DNA from: Halomonas sp. PR-M31
GTDB taxonomy: Bacteria > Pseudomonadota > Gammaproteobacteria > Pseudomonadales > Halomonadaceae
Length of the DNA: 64,000 nucleotides
Assembly (NCBI RefSeq): GCF_001039575.1
Contig: NZ_JIBT01000001.1
Coordinates: 1-64,000, forward strand
Reading direction: 5' to 3'
The notes under the pieces are model-generated. The model saw nothing but the letters and a program-made list of their open reading frames with translations, was not told where the DNA came from and did not search any database. Every line of letters begins with the position of its first letter. Position 1 is the first letter of the stretch. The translations under genes and the position numbers were made by a program. Shown here one piece after another: positions 8,645-16,936 of this stretch.

Positions 8645-9727
8645 TCAAAATGAAATCTGTGCCCGCATGGTCAGAATCTCGGGATCATCGGACTCACCTT
8701 GCCGCCGGCTGTGCACATCGGTGTAATCGAGCATCAAGCGCAGATCGCTACTGATATACCAGTTCACCCCCAGCGTTAGATTGTGTTCGCTGCCGCCCTC
8801 AATATTACGATCGTTCAGATCGACATCGCTGTAGCGCGTCACCAGCTCCCAGGCCCCGCTATCGCGTTTGGGTTCGACGCTTTTGAACATGCCTTTTTCA
8901 TAAGGGCGGGTCTCTCCAGTGATAAACCAGCTGCCTGAGAGATACCAGCCGTCGACATCTACGTCCGGTTGTCCTGAATCACGGCGCAGCCCGGCGTGAA
9001 TCCATTCCGCCTGTGCCGATACAGGACCACGTTGCCAAGCCGCCTCGAGCCCTAGTCGATCGATACGATCGACGCCATCGATGCTATCGGTATCAACCAG
9101 CTGCGTGCTGCCCGGACGAGACTCCGGCGGGGTGCCAAGACTCGTCGAGCCTTTGGTATATTCCGTTGCCGCTGCCACGCCGATATGCAAAAGCCGCTGG
9201 TTCTTTTCAAGCAAAGGAGCAAATGTCGCTCGAACCGCTGCGCCGTAGCCATTGTTTTTGTCAATCTCGGGGCCAAAAGCCATCACGGATGCGCTATAGC
9301 GCTTGTCTGCGCGACTGAAGCCAATGCCTGTGCGGCGTGAAAGCACCAGGGCTTCGGTCGCCAGAGAACGCTCGATAAAGCTGATATCATCGGAGCTTAT
9401 CTGCTGTTCCAGACCAAAAGGCACTTTGAACTGGCCGACGGTGACATTGCCTGCCTGAAAGCCCTCATATCCAAGATAGGCATCCTTGAAATCACCGTCA
9501 TCGGTGAATTCATAGTCGAGCTTGAAGCGCCAATCGCCATGCCCGCCTTTAACACCAACACGGGCACGGCGTATCTGGAAATCGTCATCAAGGTTCGTTC
9601 TGTCTTCTCGCTGGGTGGCATAGTCAAGATGCAGTTTGCCTTGAGGGGAAATTTCAAAACCCTGGGTATGAACGCTGAACAGGAGCAGCGCACTGCTGGC
9701 AGATAGTAGCCATCGCTTCAATAGCAT
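8645..9727 (-). CDS. OprO/OprP-family porin
   Basis: A 360-residue outer-membrane beta-barrel protein. A signal peptide (about residues 1-23, ending around HTQGFE) is followed by the family opening ISPQGKLHLDYA, FQIRRARVGVKG and FKLDYEFTDDGDFKDAYLGYE, by the conserved GQFKVPFGLEQ, and by a final aromatic residue (QISF) as recognised by the BAM complex. This family includes the phosphate- and polyphosphate-selective porins OprP and OprO, but many members have other or unknown specificity, so the name phosphate porin would go too far. AAGGACA precedes the ATG. The gene converges on uvrD and diverges from the tor operon, sharing a 352-base upstream region that holds an FNR-type site. Confidence 0.85.
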   Translation of the reverse strand: MLLKRWLLSASSALLLFSVHTQGFEISPQGKLHLDYATQREDRTNLDDDFQIRRARVGVKGGHGDWRFKLDYEFTDDGDFKDAYLGYEGFQAGNVTVGQFKVPFGLEQQISSDDISFIERSLATEALVLSRRTGIGFSRADKRYSASVMAFGPEIDKNNGYGAAVRATFAPLLEKNQRLLHIGVAAATEYTKGSTSLGTPPESRPGSTQLVDTDSIDGVDRIDRLGLEAAWQRGPVSAQAEWIHAGLRRDSGQPDVDVDGWYLSGSWFITGETRPYEKGMFKSVEPKRDSGAWELVTRYSDVDLNDRNIEGGSEHNLTLGVNWYISSDLRLMLDYTDVHSRRQGESDDPEILTMRAQISF

Positions 9728-10079
9728 CTTGATGTCCTTATCCAGATGGGTCGATCGGCATGTTTAGCGTAAGCGTAATGTTCAGTCAGACTGGCGCAAA
9801 AGCAGTGCCCAGGCAACCGCGCCAAGCGTTCATCAGATCAAGTGATCTTCATTTTTTCATGCCCTCTCTTGATATCAATCAAGTTAACGTGTTGTTCGGC
9901 TGGTCGAAATTTATATAGACGGCTAACGTTACGATTAGCAAGCAGCTTAAAAATCACAATAATACCTCGGCGAACGACTTTCCTTAGACAATCCCCTCGG
10001 ATGCAACATTGTATTCGAGCGCTGGTTATTGCATGCGCTATAGCAATTCATTTCTCAATGGCAACCACCGGAGTGCGCC
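9728..10079. other. Shared upstream region of the porin and the tor operon
   Basis: This 352-base divergent region has no credible gene. It is A+T-richer than the flanks and holds the FNR-type palindrome at 9869. CCGGAG lies 8 bases before the cytochrome start at 10080. Promoters for both directions must lie here, but no unambiguous -10/-35 pair stands out. Confidence 0.55.
9869..9882 (+). promoter_or_regulatory. FNR/Anr-type operator
   Basis: TTGATATCAATCAA matches the FNR/Anr consensus TTGAT-N4-ATCAA at every defined base. It lies 198 bases before the tor-operon start and 142 before the porin start. Because the operon encodes an anaerobic respiratory enzyme, activation of the tor genes under low oxygen is the natural inference, but the site could also serve the porin. 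Confidence 0.75.
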
Positions 10080-11750
10080 ATGGCAAGCAAACGCAAGAAG
10101 ATTTCCATAACGGTGGCGGTAGTCGCCATTCTCGGCGTTGCCGGCTTTCTCGTACTGACCTCTCCCTGGACCTGGTCGCTGATACACGATGCTCCAGCGA
10201 CCGCGAGCAACGAAGACCAAGCCGATATCGACAACGGTCGGCTCGTTTTCGTGGCTTCGGACTGCGCCACTTGCCACGCCACGACGGGTCAGGAGAGCGA
10301 CGAACAGCTGGGCGGTGGCAAGGTGCTCGATACCGCTTTCGGCAAGTTTCACATGCCCAACATCTCGCCGGATTCCGAGCACGGTATCGGCGACTGGTCC
10401 CTGGCGGAATTCGATCGGGCGGTACGCGAAGGCGTCGGCCCCAGCGATCTCTGGCCTGATGGCGAAAACCTTTACCCGGCGTTCCCCTATACCTCCTACC
10501 AGCGTTTGATGCCAGAAGACGTACGGGATCTCTATGCTTACATGATGACGCTGCCGGAGAGCGACAAAGCCGTGCCGGATCATGAGCTCAAGTTTCCCTA
10601 CAATATTCGTCGCGGTATCGGCGTCTGGCGCCTGGCCTTTCTCGATGGCAAGAGTACAGCGGAGATTGGTGCCGATACCGAGGATCTTCCAGGAGATATC
10701 GACCAGGCCAGATTCGAGCGTGGGCGCTATCTTGTCGAGGGTGCCGGGCACTGCGCCGAGTGTCACTCGCCGCGTACCTTCATGGGTAACATCCCCAACG
10801 ACAAGCGCTACGCCGGCGGGCCGAATCCGGAAGGTACCGGCCACTTCCCCAACATCACCCCGGATGAGACCGGCATTGGCTTCTGGTCCGCTGCCTCTAT
10901 CGCCAACTATCTGCATACCGGCATCAGCCCTATCGGACGCAAGGCCGGGGGCGATATGGCGGAAGTCATAGAAAATACCTCACAGTTGCCCTGGCAGGAT
11001 TTGCAGGCCATGGCGACTTATCTCAATCACATTCCCGCCGTGGATAAGCCCGCTCCGGGCATGCCGGAGCCAAACCGCACGGAAGAAGTGGTGATGCTGG
11101 ACAACAAAGTCGACAACCATGTTCCGTTACCCACCAGTGACCCACAGCAGATTAGCGAAGGAGACCAGGTTTTCGTGGCGGGCACCAAGTCGTTCTATAC
11201 GACACCGGATGTGGAAGAAGCCGACAGCGAAGACGGCAAGTTTTTGGGCGGCGCCGCAGCCAAGGTCGTTGCCAAAGATGACGACAAGCTGCAGCTCGAG
11301 ATCGAAGGTTGGCAGCCGGAAACCTCCAAATCCGTCATCTATCAGGAGAAAGGCAAGCGGGTGATCATGGCGGCATTGGGAGACAACGCTATCGCCGACA
11401 CCGAGCGTGGCGATGCACAAACCGATCCCAATACGGATCAGGTCTGGCTGCCCGTCACCTTGAAAGTCTGGACCGATGCGAGTGAGCTCAATCTTGATCA
11501 GGAAGAGCTCTGGTCCTACAGCCTGAATGCTTATCAGACAACCTGCTCCTCATGTCACACTCTGCCAGGAAAGGAGCATTACACGGCCAACCAGTGGATC
11601 GGCACTCTCAAGTCCATGAAACGGTTCACGTCGTTCAATGACGATGAATACCGGCTGATTCTTTCCTATCTGCAGAATCATTCCAAGGATCTTGGGCCCG
11701 ATACCGGTGCGCCGGTTGTTCAGCATGCCAGTGAGGGAGTGCCGCAATGA
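10080..11750 (+). CDS. Chimeric triheme cytochrome c of the TMAO reductase operon
   Basis: A 556-residue membrane-anchored c-type cytochrome. An N-terminal helix (about 9-27) is followed by two cytochrome c domains with CATCH at 62-66 and CAECH at 225-229, similar to cytochrome subunits of dehydrogenases. The last third (about 340-556) resembles the C-terminal monohaem domain of TorC, with CSSCH at 489-493 followed by HYTANQWIGTLKSMKRFTSF. TorC normally carries an N-terminal tetraheme NapC/NirT domain; here that part is replaced by two monohaem domains. The protein is expected to pass electrons to TorA in the periplasm. The donor may be a cytochrome or quinol oxidase other than the usual menaquinol route. 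Overlaps torD by 4 bases. CCGGAG precedes the ATG. Confidence 0.85.
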   Translation: MASKRKKISITVAVVAILGVAGFLVLTSPWTWSLIHDAPATASNEDQADIDNGRLVFVASDCATCHATTGQESDEQLGGGKVLDTAFGKFHMPNISPDSEHGIGDWSLAEFDRAVREGVGPSDLWPDGENLYPAFPYTSYQRLMPEDVRDLYAYMMTLPESDKAVPDHELKFPYNIRRGIGVWRLAFLDGKSTAEIGADTEDLPGDIDQARFERGRYLVEGAGHCAECHSPRTFMGNIPNDKRYAGGPNPEGTGHFPNITPDETGIGFWSAASIANYLHTGISPIGRKAGGDMAEVIENTSQLPWQDLQAMATYLNHIPAVDKPAPGMPEPNRTEEVVMLDNKVDNHVPLPTSDPQQISEGDQVFVAGTKSFYTTPDVEEADSEDGKFLGGAAAKVVAKDDDKLQLEIEGWQPETSKSVIYQEKGKRVIMAALGDNAIADTERGDAQTDPNTDQVWLPVTLKVWTDASELNLDQEELWSYSLNAYQTTCSSCHTLPGKEHYTANQWIGTLKSMKRFTSFNDDEYRLILSYLQNHSKDLGPDTGAPVVQHASEGVPQ

Positions 11751-12445
11751 ATCGCGACGCCATCGCTGAAGACCCCAATGCTAGCCTGAATGTCAGCGCG
11801 TTCATTGTCGCCGCCGAATGGTTGAGCGGGATCTTCATCGCGCCAATGTCTCCACAGCAAGTTGCTCAGGCCAGCACAGCCTCCAGTCAGGACACACTGC
11901 GCTGGATGGGGGCGCAGCTAGATGCTTCGGCGGAGGCGGAAACGCTCTGCCGTAAGCTCGAACAAGATGACCCGAAAGGCTTGACCGTGCATCTGCAGCG
12001 CCGCTATACGGCGCTGTTCGAAGGCATCTTCCGCGATCGTGCGGTGCTGCCCTACGAGAGTGCCTGGAAGGGGAGAGACAGATCGACGCTTGGCGGTGAA
12101 TCCGTCGCCGAGATGAACGCGGTACTGCGAAATCTTGATCTACACGTCAGTAAGGACTGCTGTGAGCCTTCGGATCATCTTGCCATCGAGTTGTCTGCCC
12201 TGGTGGCAGCGCTTCGCGGCGATCGGATCACGATCGCCGCGGGCCTGGCATGTCGACTGCAAGACTGGGTGCCGGCATTCACCGAGGCGCTGACCCGGCA
12301 GGATGCCGAGGGCTTTTATGCTGGCGCCGGCAAACTGCTGCTCGCCTTGGTCCGCGAAGCCTCTGCCTTACTGACAGTTAATGAATTCGCAGCGGCTTCC
12401 GTGTCTGAATTTGTGCTTGAGCAACGTGAAGGAGAATCTGCATGA
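11747..12445 (+). CDS. torD: TorD-family chaperone for TorA
   Basis: A 232-residue, mostly helical cytoplasmic protein. Its position between cytochrome and reductase genes, with 4-base overlaps on both sides, and the motif YESAW (about residue 105) mark it as a TorD/DmsD-type chaperone. Such proteins bind the Tat signal and core of the apo-reductase, hold it for molybdenum-cofactor insertion and prevent early export. Length is slightly above E. coli TorD (199). Sequence similarity in this family is low, so the call rests largely on gene order and the helical character. The overlap pattern implies translational coupling with torA. Confidence 0.85.
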   Translation: MNRDAIAEDPNASLNVSAFIVAAEWLSGIFIAPMSPQQVAQASTASSQDTLRWMGAQLDASAEAETLCRKLEQDDPKGLTVHLQRRYTALFEGIFRDRAVLPYESAWKGRDRSTLGGESVAEMNAVLRNLDLHVSKDCCEPSDHLAIELSALVAALRGDRITIAAGLACRLQDWVPAFTEALTRQDAEGFYAGAGKLLLALVREASALLTVNEFAAASVSEFVLEQREGESA

Positions 12446-14958
12446 GTAACACACCCGACGAGTTGCACGTTGTATCCAAGGCTGACGTTGCTTCCCCCGG
12501 GCGGCGCCGCTTCCTGCAAGGTTCCGCCGCAACCGCGGCCCTTAGTGCGATGCCGTTTTCGCTCTCGCTTTTGAGCAAGGGCGCGCTTGCCCAAACCGGT
12601 CCGAAAGAAATCATCTCCGGCTGTCACTGGGGCGTCTTCAAAGGTGTTGTCGAGGACGGTCGTGCCGTCGAATTCAAGCCCTGGGCGAATGATCCGCAGC
12701 CCACGCCAATGCTCGAGGGAGTGCGGGATTCGATCTACTCTGCTTCGCGCATCCGCTACCCGATGGTGCGTCGCGCCTGGCTCGAGCAAGGCCCGGGCGC
12801 GGACCCGGACGGCCGCGGCGACGGCGATTTCGTGCGTGTCTCCTGGGACAAGGCCATTGAACTGGTCGCCAACGAAATCACCCGGGTACGGGAGCAGCAC
12901 GGGCAGCAGGCGATCTACGGCGGCTCCTATGGCTGGAAGAGCCCGGGCAAGCTGCACAACTGCAAGACACTGCTGCGTCGTATGTTGAACCTGACCGGAG
13001 GCTTTACCTCTAGCATCGGCGACTACTCCACCGGTGCGGCCCAGGTCATTCTGCCCTATGTCACGGGCTCCATCGAAGTCTACGAGCAGTGCACGACCTA
13101 TCCGGTGCTGGCTGAGAATACCGATCTCATGGTGTTCTGGGGTTGCGATCCCCGCAATAATTCCCAGATCTCCTGGCAGGTAGCGGATCACGGCGCCTTC
13201 AAGGGGTTCGAAGAGCTCAAGAAAGCCGGCGTGAAGGTCATTTCCATCGATCCGCTCAAGACCCTGTCCTGCGAGTATCTTGACGGTGAGTGGATCGCGC
13301 CCAAGCCTCAGACGGATGTGCCGCTGATGCTGGGTATCGCCCACACGCTGCTGAGCGAGGATCTGCACGATCAAAAGTTCCTCGACCGCTATACCACTGG
13401 GTTCGACGAGTTCAAACCTTATCTGACCGGCGAATCGGATGGTCAGCCCAAGGATGCGGACTGGGCAGCAGAGATTTGCGGCATCGACGCGGACACCATT
13501 CGCGATCTGGCCCGGCGGTTTGCCAACAACCGCACCATGCTCTCCTTGGGCTATTCCATGCAGCGCCAGCATCACGGCGAGCAGTCCACCTGGATGCTGG
13601 TGACTCTGGCCTGCATGCTGGGGCAGATCGGCTTGCCCGGGGGCGGTTATGGCCTGAGCTACCACTACTCTTCCGGCGGTGCGCCAACTCACGATAGTCC
13701 CATTCTCAAATCGATTGGCGATGCTGCCGGCGGTGGCAGCGGCGGGTCGGTCGACGAAGCCGGCAGTGACGTCATGATTCCAGTCGCACGCTTCGTCGAA
13801 ACCCTGCTCAATCCCGGAAAAACCATGCAGTTCAACGGCAGCGAGATCGAGCTGCCGCTGGTCAAGCTCGCCTACTGGGCCGGGGGCAATCCGTTTGCCC
13901 ACCATCAGGATCGCAACGAGATGCTCAAGGCCTGGCGTGAGCTCGACACTTTCATCGTCAACGATTTTCAATGGACGGCCACCGCTCGTCATGCGGATAT
14001 CGTGCTGCCGTGCACCACCTCCTACGAGCGCAACGATATCGAACAGGTCGGCGACTATGCGCTTTCTCACGTGATAGCAATGAAGAAGATCGTCGAGCCG
14101 CAATTCGAAGCCCGAGATGATTTCGCTATCTTTGCCGCCATCGCAGACAAGCTGGGCAAGGGCTATGAGTTCACCGAAGGGCGTACGGAGATGGACTGGA
14201 TTCGTGGGCTCTATGAGGGCGCCAAGATCGAATCCCGGGCCAAGGGCATGGAAATGCCGATCTTTGACGTGTTCTGGGAATCGAACAAGCCGCTTGCCTT
14301 CCCATTGAAGGATGAAGAAAAGAACTTCGTGCGCCATGCGGCCTTCCGCGAGGACCCCATTCTCAATGCGCTGGGTACCGCCACCGGCAAGTTCGAGATC
14401 TATTCCCGTGCCATCGCGAAATACGATTATGACGATTGCCCGCCTCATCCAACCTGGCTGGAGCCGATCGAGCGTCTTGATGGACCCACGACCAAGTATC
14501 CGCTGAGCATCGCCAGCAACCACCCCCGCGGTCGACTGCACTCGCAGCTGTGTGGAACGTCGTTCCGCGAGACTTACGCGGTGCAAAATCGTGAGCCCTG
14601 CTGGATAAACTCCAAGGATGCACAGGATCGTAATATCACCGATGGCGATGTGGTGCGGGTATTCAACGATCGTGGCCAGATTCTCGCGGGTGCGGTAGTG
14701 ACCGATGACATCATGCCTGGCGTCATTCGCATTTCGGAAGGTGGCTGGTTCGATCCGCTTAAGCCTCGAGAGATTGGCAGTCTGTGCCGCTACGGCGACG
14801 TCAACAATCTCACGCCGGGTATCGCGACCTCCAAGCTATCCCAGGCCAACTGTGGACAGACCGGCGTAGCAGATGTCGAGAGGTTCAAGGGGGATCTGCC
14901 GAAGGTAACGGTCTTCTCTCAGCCCGAAGGCGCAGAGGATTCAAAGGCCACCAGCTAA
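12442..14958 (+). CDS. torA: TorA, periplasmic trimethylamine-N-oxide reductase
   Basis: An 838-residue molybdenum enzyme of the DMSO-reductase family (E. coli TorA has 848). It reduces trimethylamine N-oxide to trimethylamine in the periplasm during respiration. A Tat signal with RRRFLQ (21-26) and a hydrophobic stretch end at about residue 50. The active-site loop IGDYSTGAAQVI places the molybdenum-ligating serine at 196. Blocks GGSYGWKSPGKLHNC, PQTDVPLMLGIAHTLL and LACMLGQIGLPGGGYGLSYH follow TorA closely rather than biotin-sulfoxide or nitrate reductases. There is no N-terminal Fe-S cluster motif. Third gene of the operon; a terminator follows at 14986. TMAO is a common marine osmolyte, which fits a halophile. 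TorS/TorT/TorR sensors are not in the window. Confidence 0.94.
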   Translation: MSNTPDELHVVSKADVASPGRRRFLQGSAATAALSAMPFSLSLLSKGALAQTGPKEIISGCHWGVFKGVVEDGRAVEFKPWANDPQPTPMLEGVRDSIYSASRIRYPMVRRAWLEQGPGADPDGRGDGDFVRVSWDKAIELVANEITRVREQHGQQAIYGGSYGWKSPGKLHNCKTLLRRMLNLTGGFTSSIGDYSTGAAQVILPYVTGSIEVYEQCTTYPVLAENTDLMVFWGCDPRNNSQISWQVADHGAFKGFEELKKAGVKVISIDPLKTLSCEYLDGEWIAPKPQTDVPLMLGIAHTLLSEDLHDQKFLDRYTTGFDEFKPYLTGESDGQPKDADWAAEICGIDADTIRDLARRFANNRTMLSLGYSMQRQHHGEQSTWMLVTLACMLGQIGLPGGGYGLSYHYSSGGAPTHDSPILKSIGDAAGGGSGGSVDEAGSDVMIPVARFVETLLNPGKTMQFNGSEIELPLVKLAYWAGGNPFAHHQDRNEMLKAWRELDTFIVNDFQWTATARHADIVLPCTTSYERNDIEQVGDYALSHVIAMKKIVEPQFEARDDFAIFAAIADKLGKGYEFTEGRTEMDWIRGLYEGAKIESRAKGMEMPIFDVFWESNKPLAFPLKDEEKNFVRHAAFREDPILNALGTATGKFEIYSRAIAKYDYDDCPPHPTWLEPIERLDGPTTKYPLSIASNHPRGRLHSQLCGTSFRETYAVQNREPCWINSKDAQDRNITDGDVVRVFNDRGQILAGAVVTDDIMPGVIRISEGGWFDPLKPREIGSLCRYGDVNNLTPGIATSKLSQANCGQTGVADVERFKGDLPKVTVFSQPEGAEDSKATS

Positions 14959-14985
14959 GCATTATTCCATCTTTGACAAGAATTC

Positions 14986-15015
14986 ACCGGGTCGCCAGTG
15001 CAGCCCGGTTTTTTT
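14986..15015 (+). terminator. Rho-independent terminator after torA
   Basis: A 6-bp stem (14986-14991 with 15004-15009) followed by a run of seven T residues lies 28 bases after the torA stop and separates the tor operon from the TRAP binding-protein gene. Confidence 0.8.
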
Positions 15016-15122
15016 GTCGTGTCATCCTCTTATCAATGGGATTGTCAGCTCCCTTGCCCCGTAAATTGCTCATCGCGCATACTGGCGAGCATCCACAACA
15101 ATGCGCAGGGAGTCATGCCACC

Positions 15123-16226
15123 ATGCAACGTCGCAAGTTCCTCACCGGTCTAGGTGCCGGTGCCGCCGGTATCGCCGCCGCGCCTTTCGTATCAACCGCC
15201 CGTGCCGAGGACGAAAAAAAACCCATCAAATGGAAGATGGTGACCTCTTGGCCGAAGAATTTTCCGGCACTGGGCACTGGCGCCACGGATCTGGCGGAGC
15301 GCATCAACACGCTCTCCGGGGGCCGATTGCAGGTCGATGTGTACGGTGCCGGCGATTTGGTGCCGGCGCTTGAAGTGTTCGATGCGGTCTCAAGCGGCAC
15401 GGCGCAAATGGGGCATTCCGCCGCCTATTATTGGCGAGGCAAAGTGCCCGCGGCGCAGTTCTTCACCGCGGTGCCCTTCGGCATGACGGTCAACGAGACC
15501 AACGCCTGGCTGTATCGTGGCGACGGCATGGAGCTGTGGGATGCGCTTTACGAAGAGCACAATCTCAAGCCCTTTGCGGTGGGCAATACCGGGACCCAGA
15601 TGGCGGGCTGGTTCAAGAAGGAAATCGCGTCGTTGGAAGACATGAAAGGGCTCAAGATTCGACTGCCGGGTCTGGCCGGCGAGGTGATGAACCGCATTGG
15701 TGCCACGGCGGTGAACATGCCGGGTTCTGAAATCTTTACCTCAATGCAGACCGGTGTTCTGGATGCTGCCGATTGGGTCGGTCCTTACAACGATCTGGCC
15801 TTTGGCCTGCATCAGGTCGCCGATTATTACTACACTACCGCCTGGAACGAGCCCAGCGCGGCGCTGGAAGGCACCGTCAATCTGGATGCCTGGAACGATC
15901 TTCCTGAAGATCTTCAGGCGGTGGTCGAGGAGGCCGCACGCTCTGCCAATCTGGCTATGATCAACGAGTTTACCCACCGCAACGCGGAATCCTTGAAGGC
16001 GCTGGTGGAAAAGCACGACGTAAAACTGCGTTCTCTTCCCGAAGACGTCATCAAGGCATTGGCCAAGGCATCCGAGGAAGTGCTGCAAGAACAGATCGAC
16101 AAGGACGACAGCTCGAAGAAGATCTACGACTCCTATAAGGAATTTCAGCAGCGCGTGTCGTCCTACACCGATGTAGGTGAGTTTGCCTATCTGAAGAATC
16201 GTCAGCTGGTGAACGAAGCGAAGTAA
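15123..16226 (+). CDS. TRAP transporter substrate-binding protein (orphan)
   Basis: A 367-residue periplasmic binding protein of the TRAP family. The N-terminus has a Tat-like signal (RRKFLTGLGAGAAG, cleavage near ARAEDE at about 24), which is used by the TakP/mannitol-type subgroup. The body shows WKMVTSWPKNFPALGTGA, the ligand-arginine region GLKIRLPGLAGEVM and GSEIFTSMQTGVLDAADWVGPYND, typical of TakP-like proteins that bind alpha-keto acids with a cation. The frame is open far upstream into torA, but the signal peptide and AGGGAG fix the start at 15123. No small or large TRAP membrane subunit adjoins it, so it either uses a transporter encoded elsewhere or acts in sensing. The next gene converges after 4 bases. 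Confidence 0.88.
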   Translation: MQRRKFLTGLGAGAAGIAAAPFVSTARAEDEKKPIKWKMVTSWPKNFPALGTGATDLAERINTLSGGRLQVDVYGAGDLVPALEVFDAVSSGTAQMGHSAAYYWRGKVPAAQFFTAVPFGMTVNETNAWLYRGDGMELWDALYEEHNLKPFAVGNTGTQMAGWFKKEIASLEDMKGLKIRLPGLAGEVMNRIGATAVNMPGSEIFTSMQTGVLDAADWVGPYNDLAFGLHQVADYYYTTAWNEPSAALEGTVNLDAWNDLPEDLQAVVEEAARSANLAMINEFTHRNAESLKALVEKHDVKLRSLPEDVIKALAKASEEVLQEQIDKDDSSKKIYDSYKEFQQRVSSYTDVGEFAYLKNRQLVNEAK

Positions 16227-16230
16227 TTAG

Positions 16231-16635
16231 TCACTCGCCAGGTACGGCACGTATCCGGCCGTTGTCGTCCAGAGCGACCATCACGAAGCGAGCCTCGGTG
16301 ACCTTGTAAAGCTCATCGGGGTTGCGCTCCTGATGTGGGCGTATCCAGACCTGGACGTCGATCTTGATCGAACTGCGCCCGATGTCCTGGGCATTGGTAA
16401 AGATGTTCACCACGGAGCCCACTCGCACCGGACACAGAAAATCCATGGCCTCGATGGCCACCGTGGCAGTGCGCCCATGGGCCAGACGGCTGGCGCAGAG
16501 CTCTGCGGCCTGATCCATGTGATTGATCAACCAACCGCCGGTGATGTCGCCATAAAAATTGGTGTCCTGCCGGGAGGTAAGCAGCTTGAGGGTCAAATCA
16601 CCCTGTGGTGTAGGGATATCATCGAGATCGGTCAT
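16231..16635 (-). CDS. YciA-type acyl-CoA thioesterase
   Basis: A 134-residue hotdog-fold protein that hydrolyses acyl-CoA thioesters in the cytoplasm. It shows the YciA-family block DTNFYGDITGGWLINHMDQAAEL, which holds the catalytic Asp region, followed by TVAIEAMDFLCPVRVGSVV and the CoA-binding SSIKIDVQVW. The frame extends five codons upstream to a TTG at 16650, but the ATG at 16635 has GGAAAAG at a proper distance and is preferred. It converges on the TRAP gene. Substrate chain length is not evident. Confidence 0.85.
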   Translation of the reverse strand: MTDLDDIPTPQGDLTLKLLTSRQDTNFYGDITGGWLINHMDQAAELCASRLAHGRTATVAIEAMDFLCPVRVGSVVNIFTNAQDIGRSSIKIDVQVWIRPHQERNPDELYKVTEARFVMVALDDNGRIRAVPGE

Positions 16636-16723
16636 GTGGGTCTTTTCCAATGGCTTATTGTGATGTTGTGAATGGCCAATTCAAGCAAAGCGACTTCAAA
16701 CAGGTCATATCAAGCGCGCTATC

Positions 16724-16909
16724 TTAAACGCCATCTCGGGTAATCGGCCAGTCATGGCGTTGTTCGCCGCTGACGTTTGCGATCTAGAGCGCACCGGCGA
16801 TCATGCGGACAGTCTGGCGGAGTTTGTGGTGTATCTGCTCAAGGGGCTGGATATTCGCCATATCGATGCCAATACACTTGACGAGGCGGCGCTCAAGGGT
16901 AAGGGTTAG
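16724..16909 (+). pseudogene. phoU C-terminal remnant
   Basis: The frame ending at the TAG of 16907-16909 encodes about 60 residues that align with the last helices of PhoU: LERTGDHADSLAEFVVYLLKGLDIRH corresponds to the E. coli PhoU stretch around ERIGDR and YYVKGQDFRH. The preceding ALFAADVCD also fits. The rest of the gene (about 180 residues) is absent and no ribosome site precedes the only ATG (16754). PhoU damps PhoR-PhoB signalling; phoB-phoR lie 2-4 kb away. I read this as a leftover of a phoU copy once next to phoBR. A functional phoU presumably exists elsewhere. Confidence 0.6.
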
Positions 16910-16936
16910 GCTTTTTCTGCGGAGTAAAGCCTTTTT

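Noticed and set aside
9842-10459. A 205-codon plus-strand frame overlapping the cytochrome start
   Set aside because: It lies in another frame of the cytochrome gene and lacks any domain; the CXXCH-bearing frame is the real one.
12316-14586. A very long antisense frame (756 codons) opposite torD and torA
   Set aside because: It mirrors the codon pattern of torA, whose motifs are certain; the product has no recognisable domain.
14784-15122. Upstream extension of the TRAP binding protein into torA
   Set aside because: The extension overlaps torA and the torA terminator; the Tat signal peptide fixes the start at 15123.
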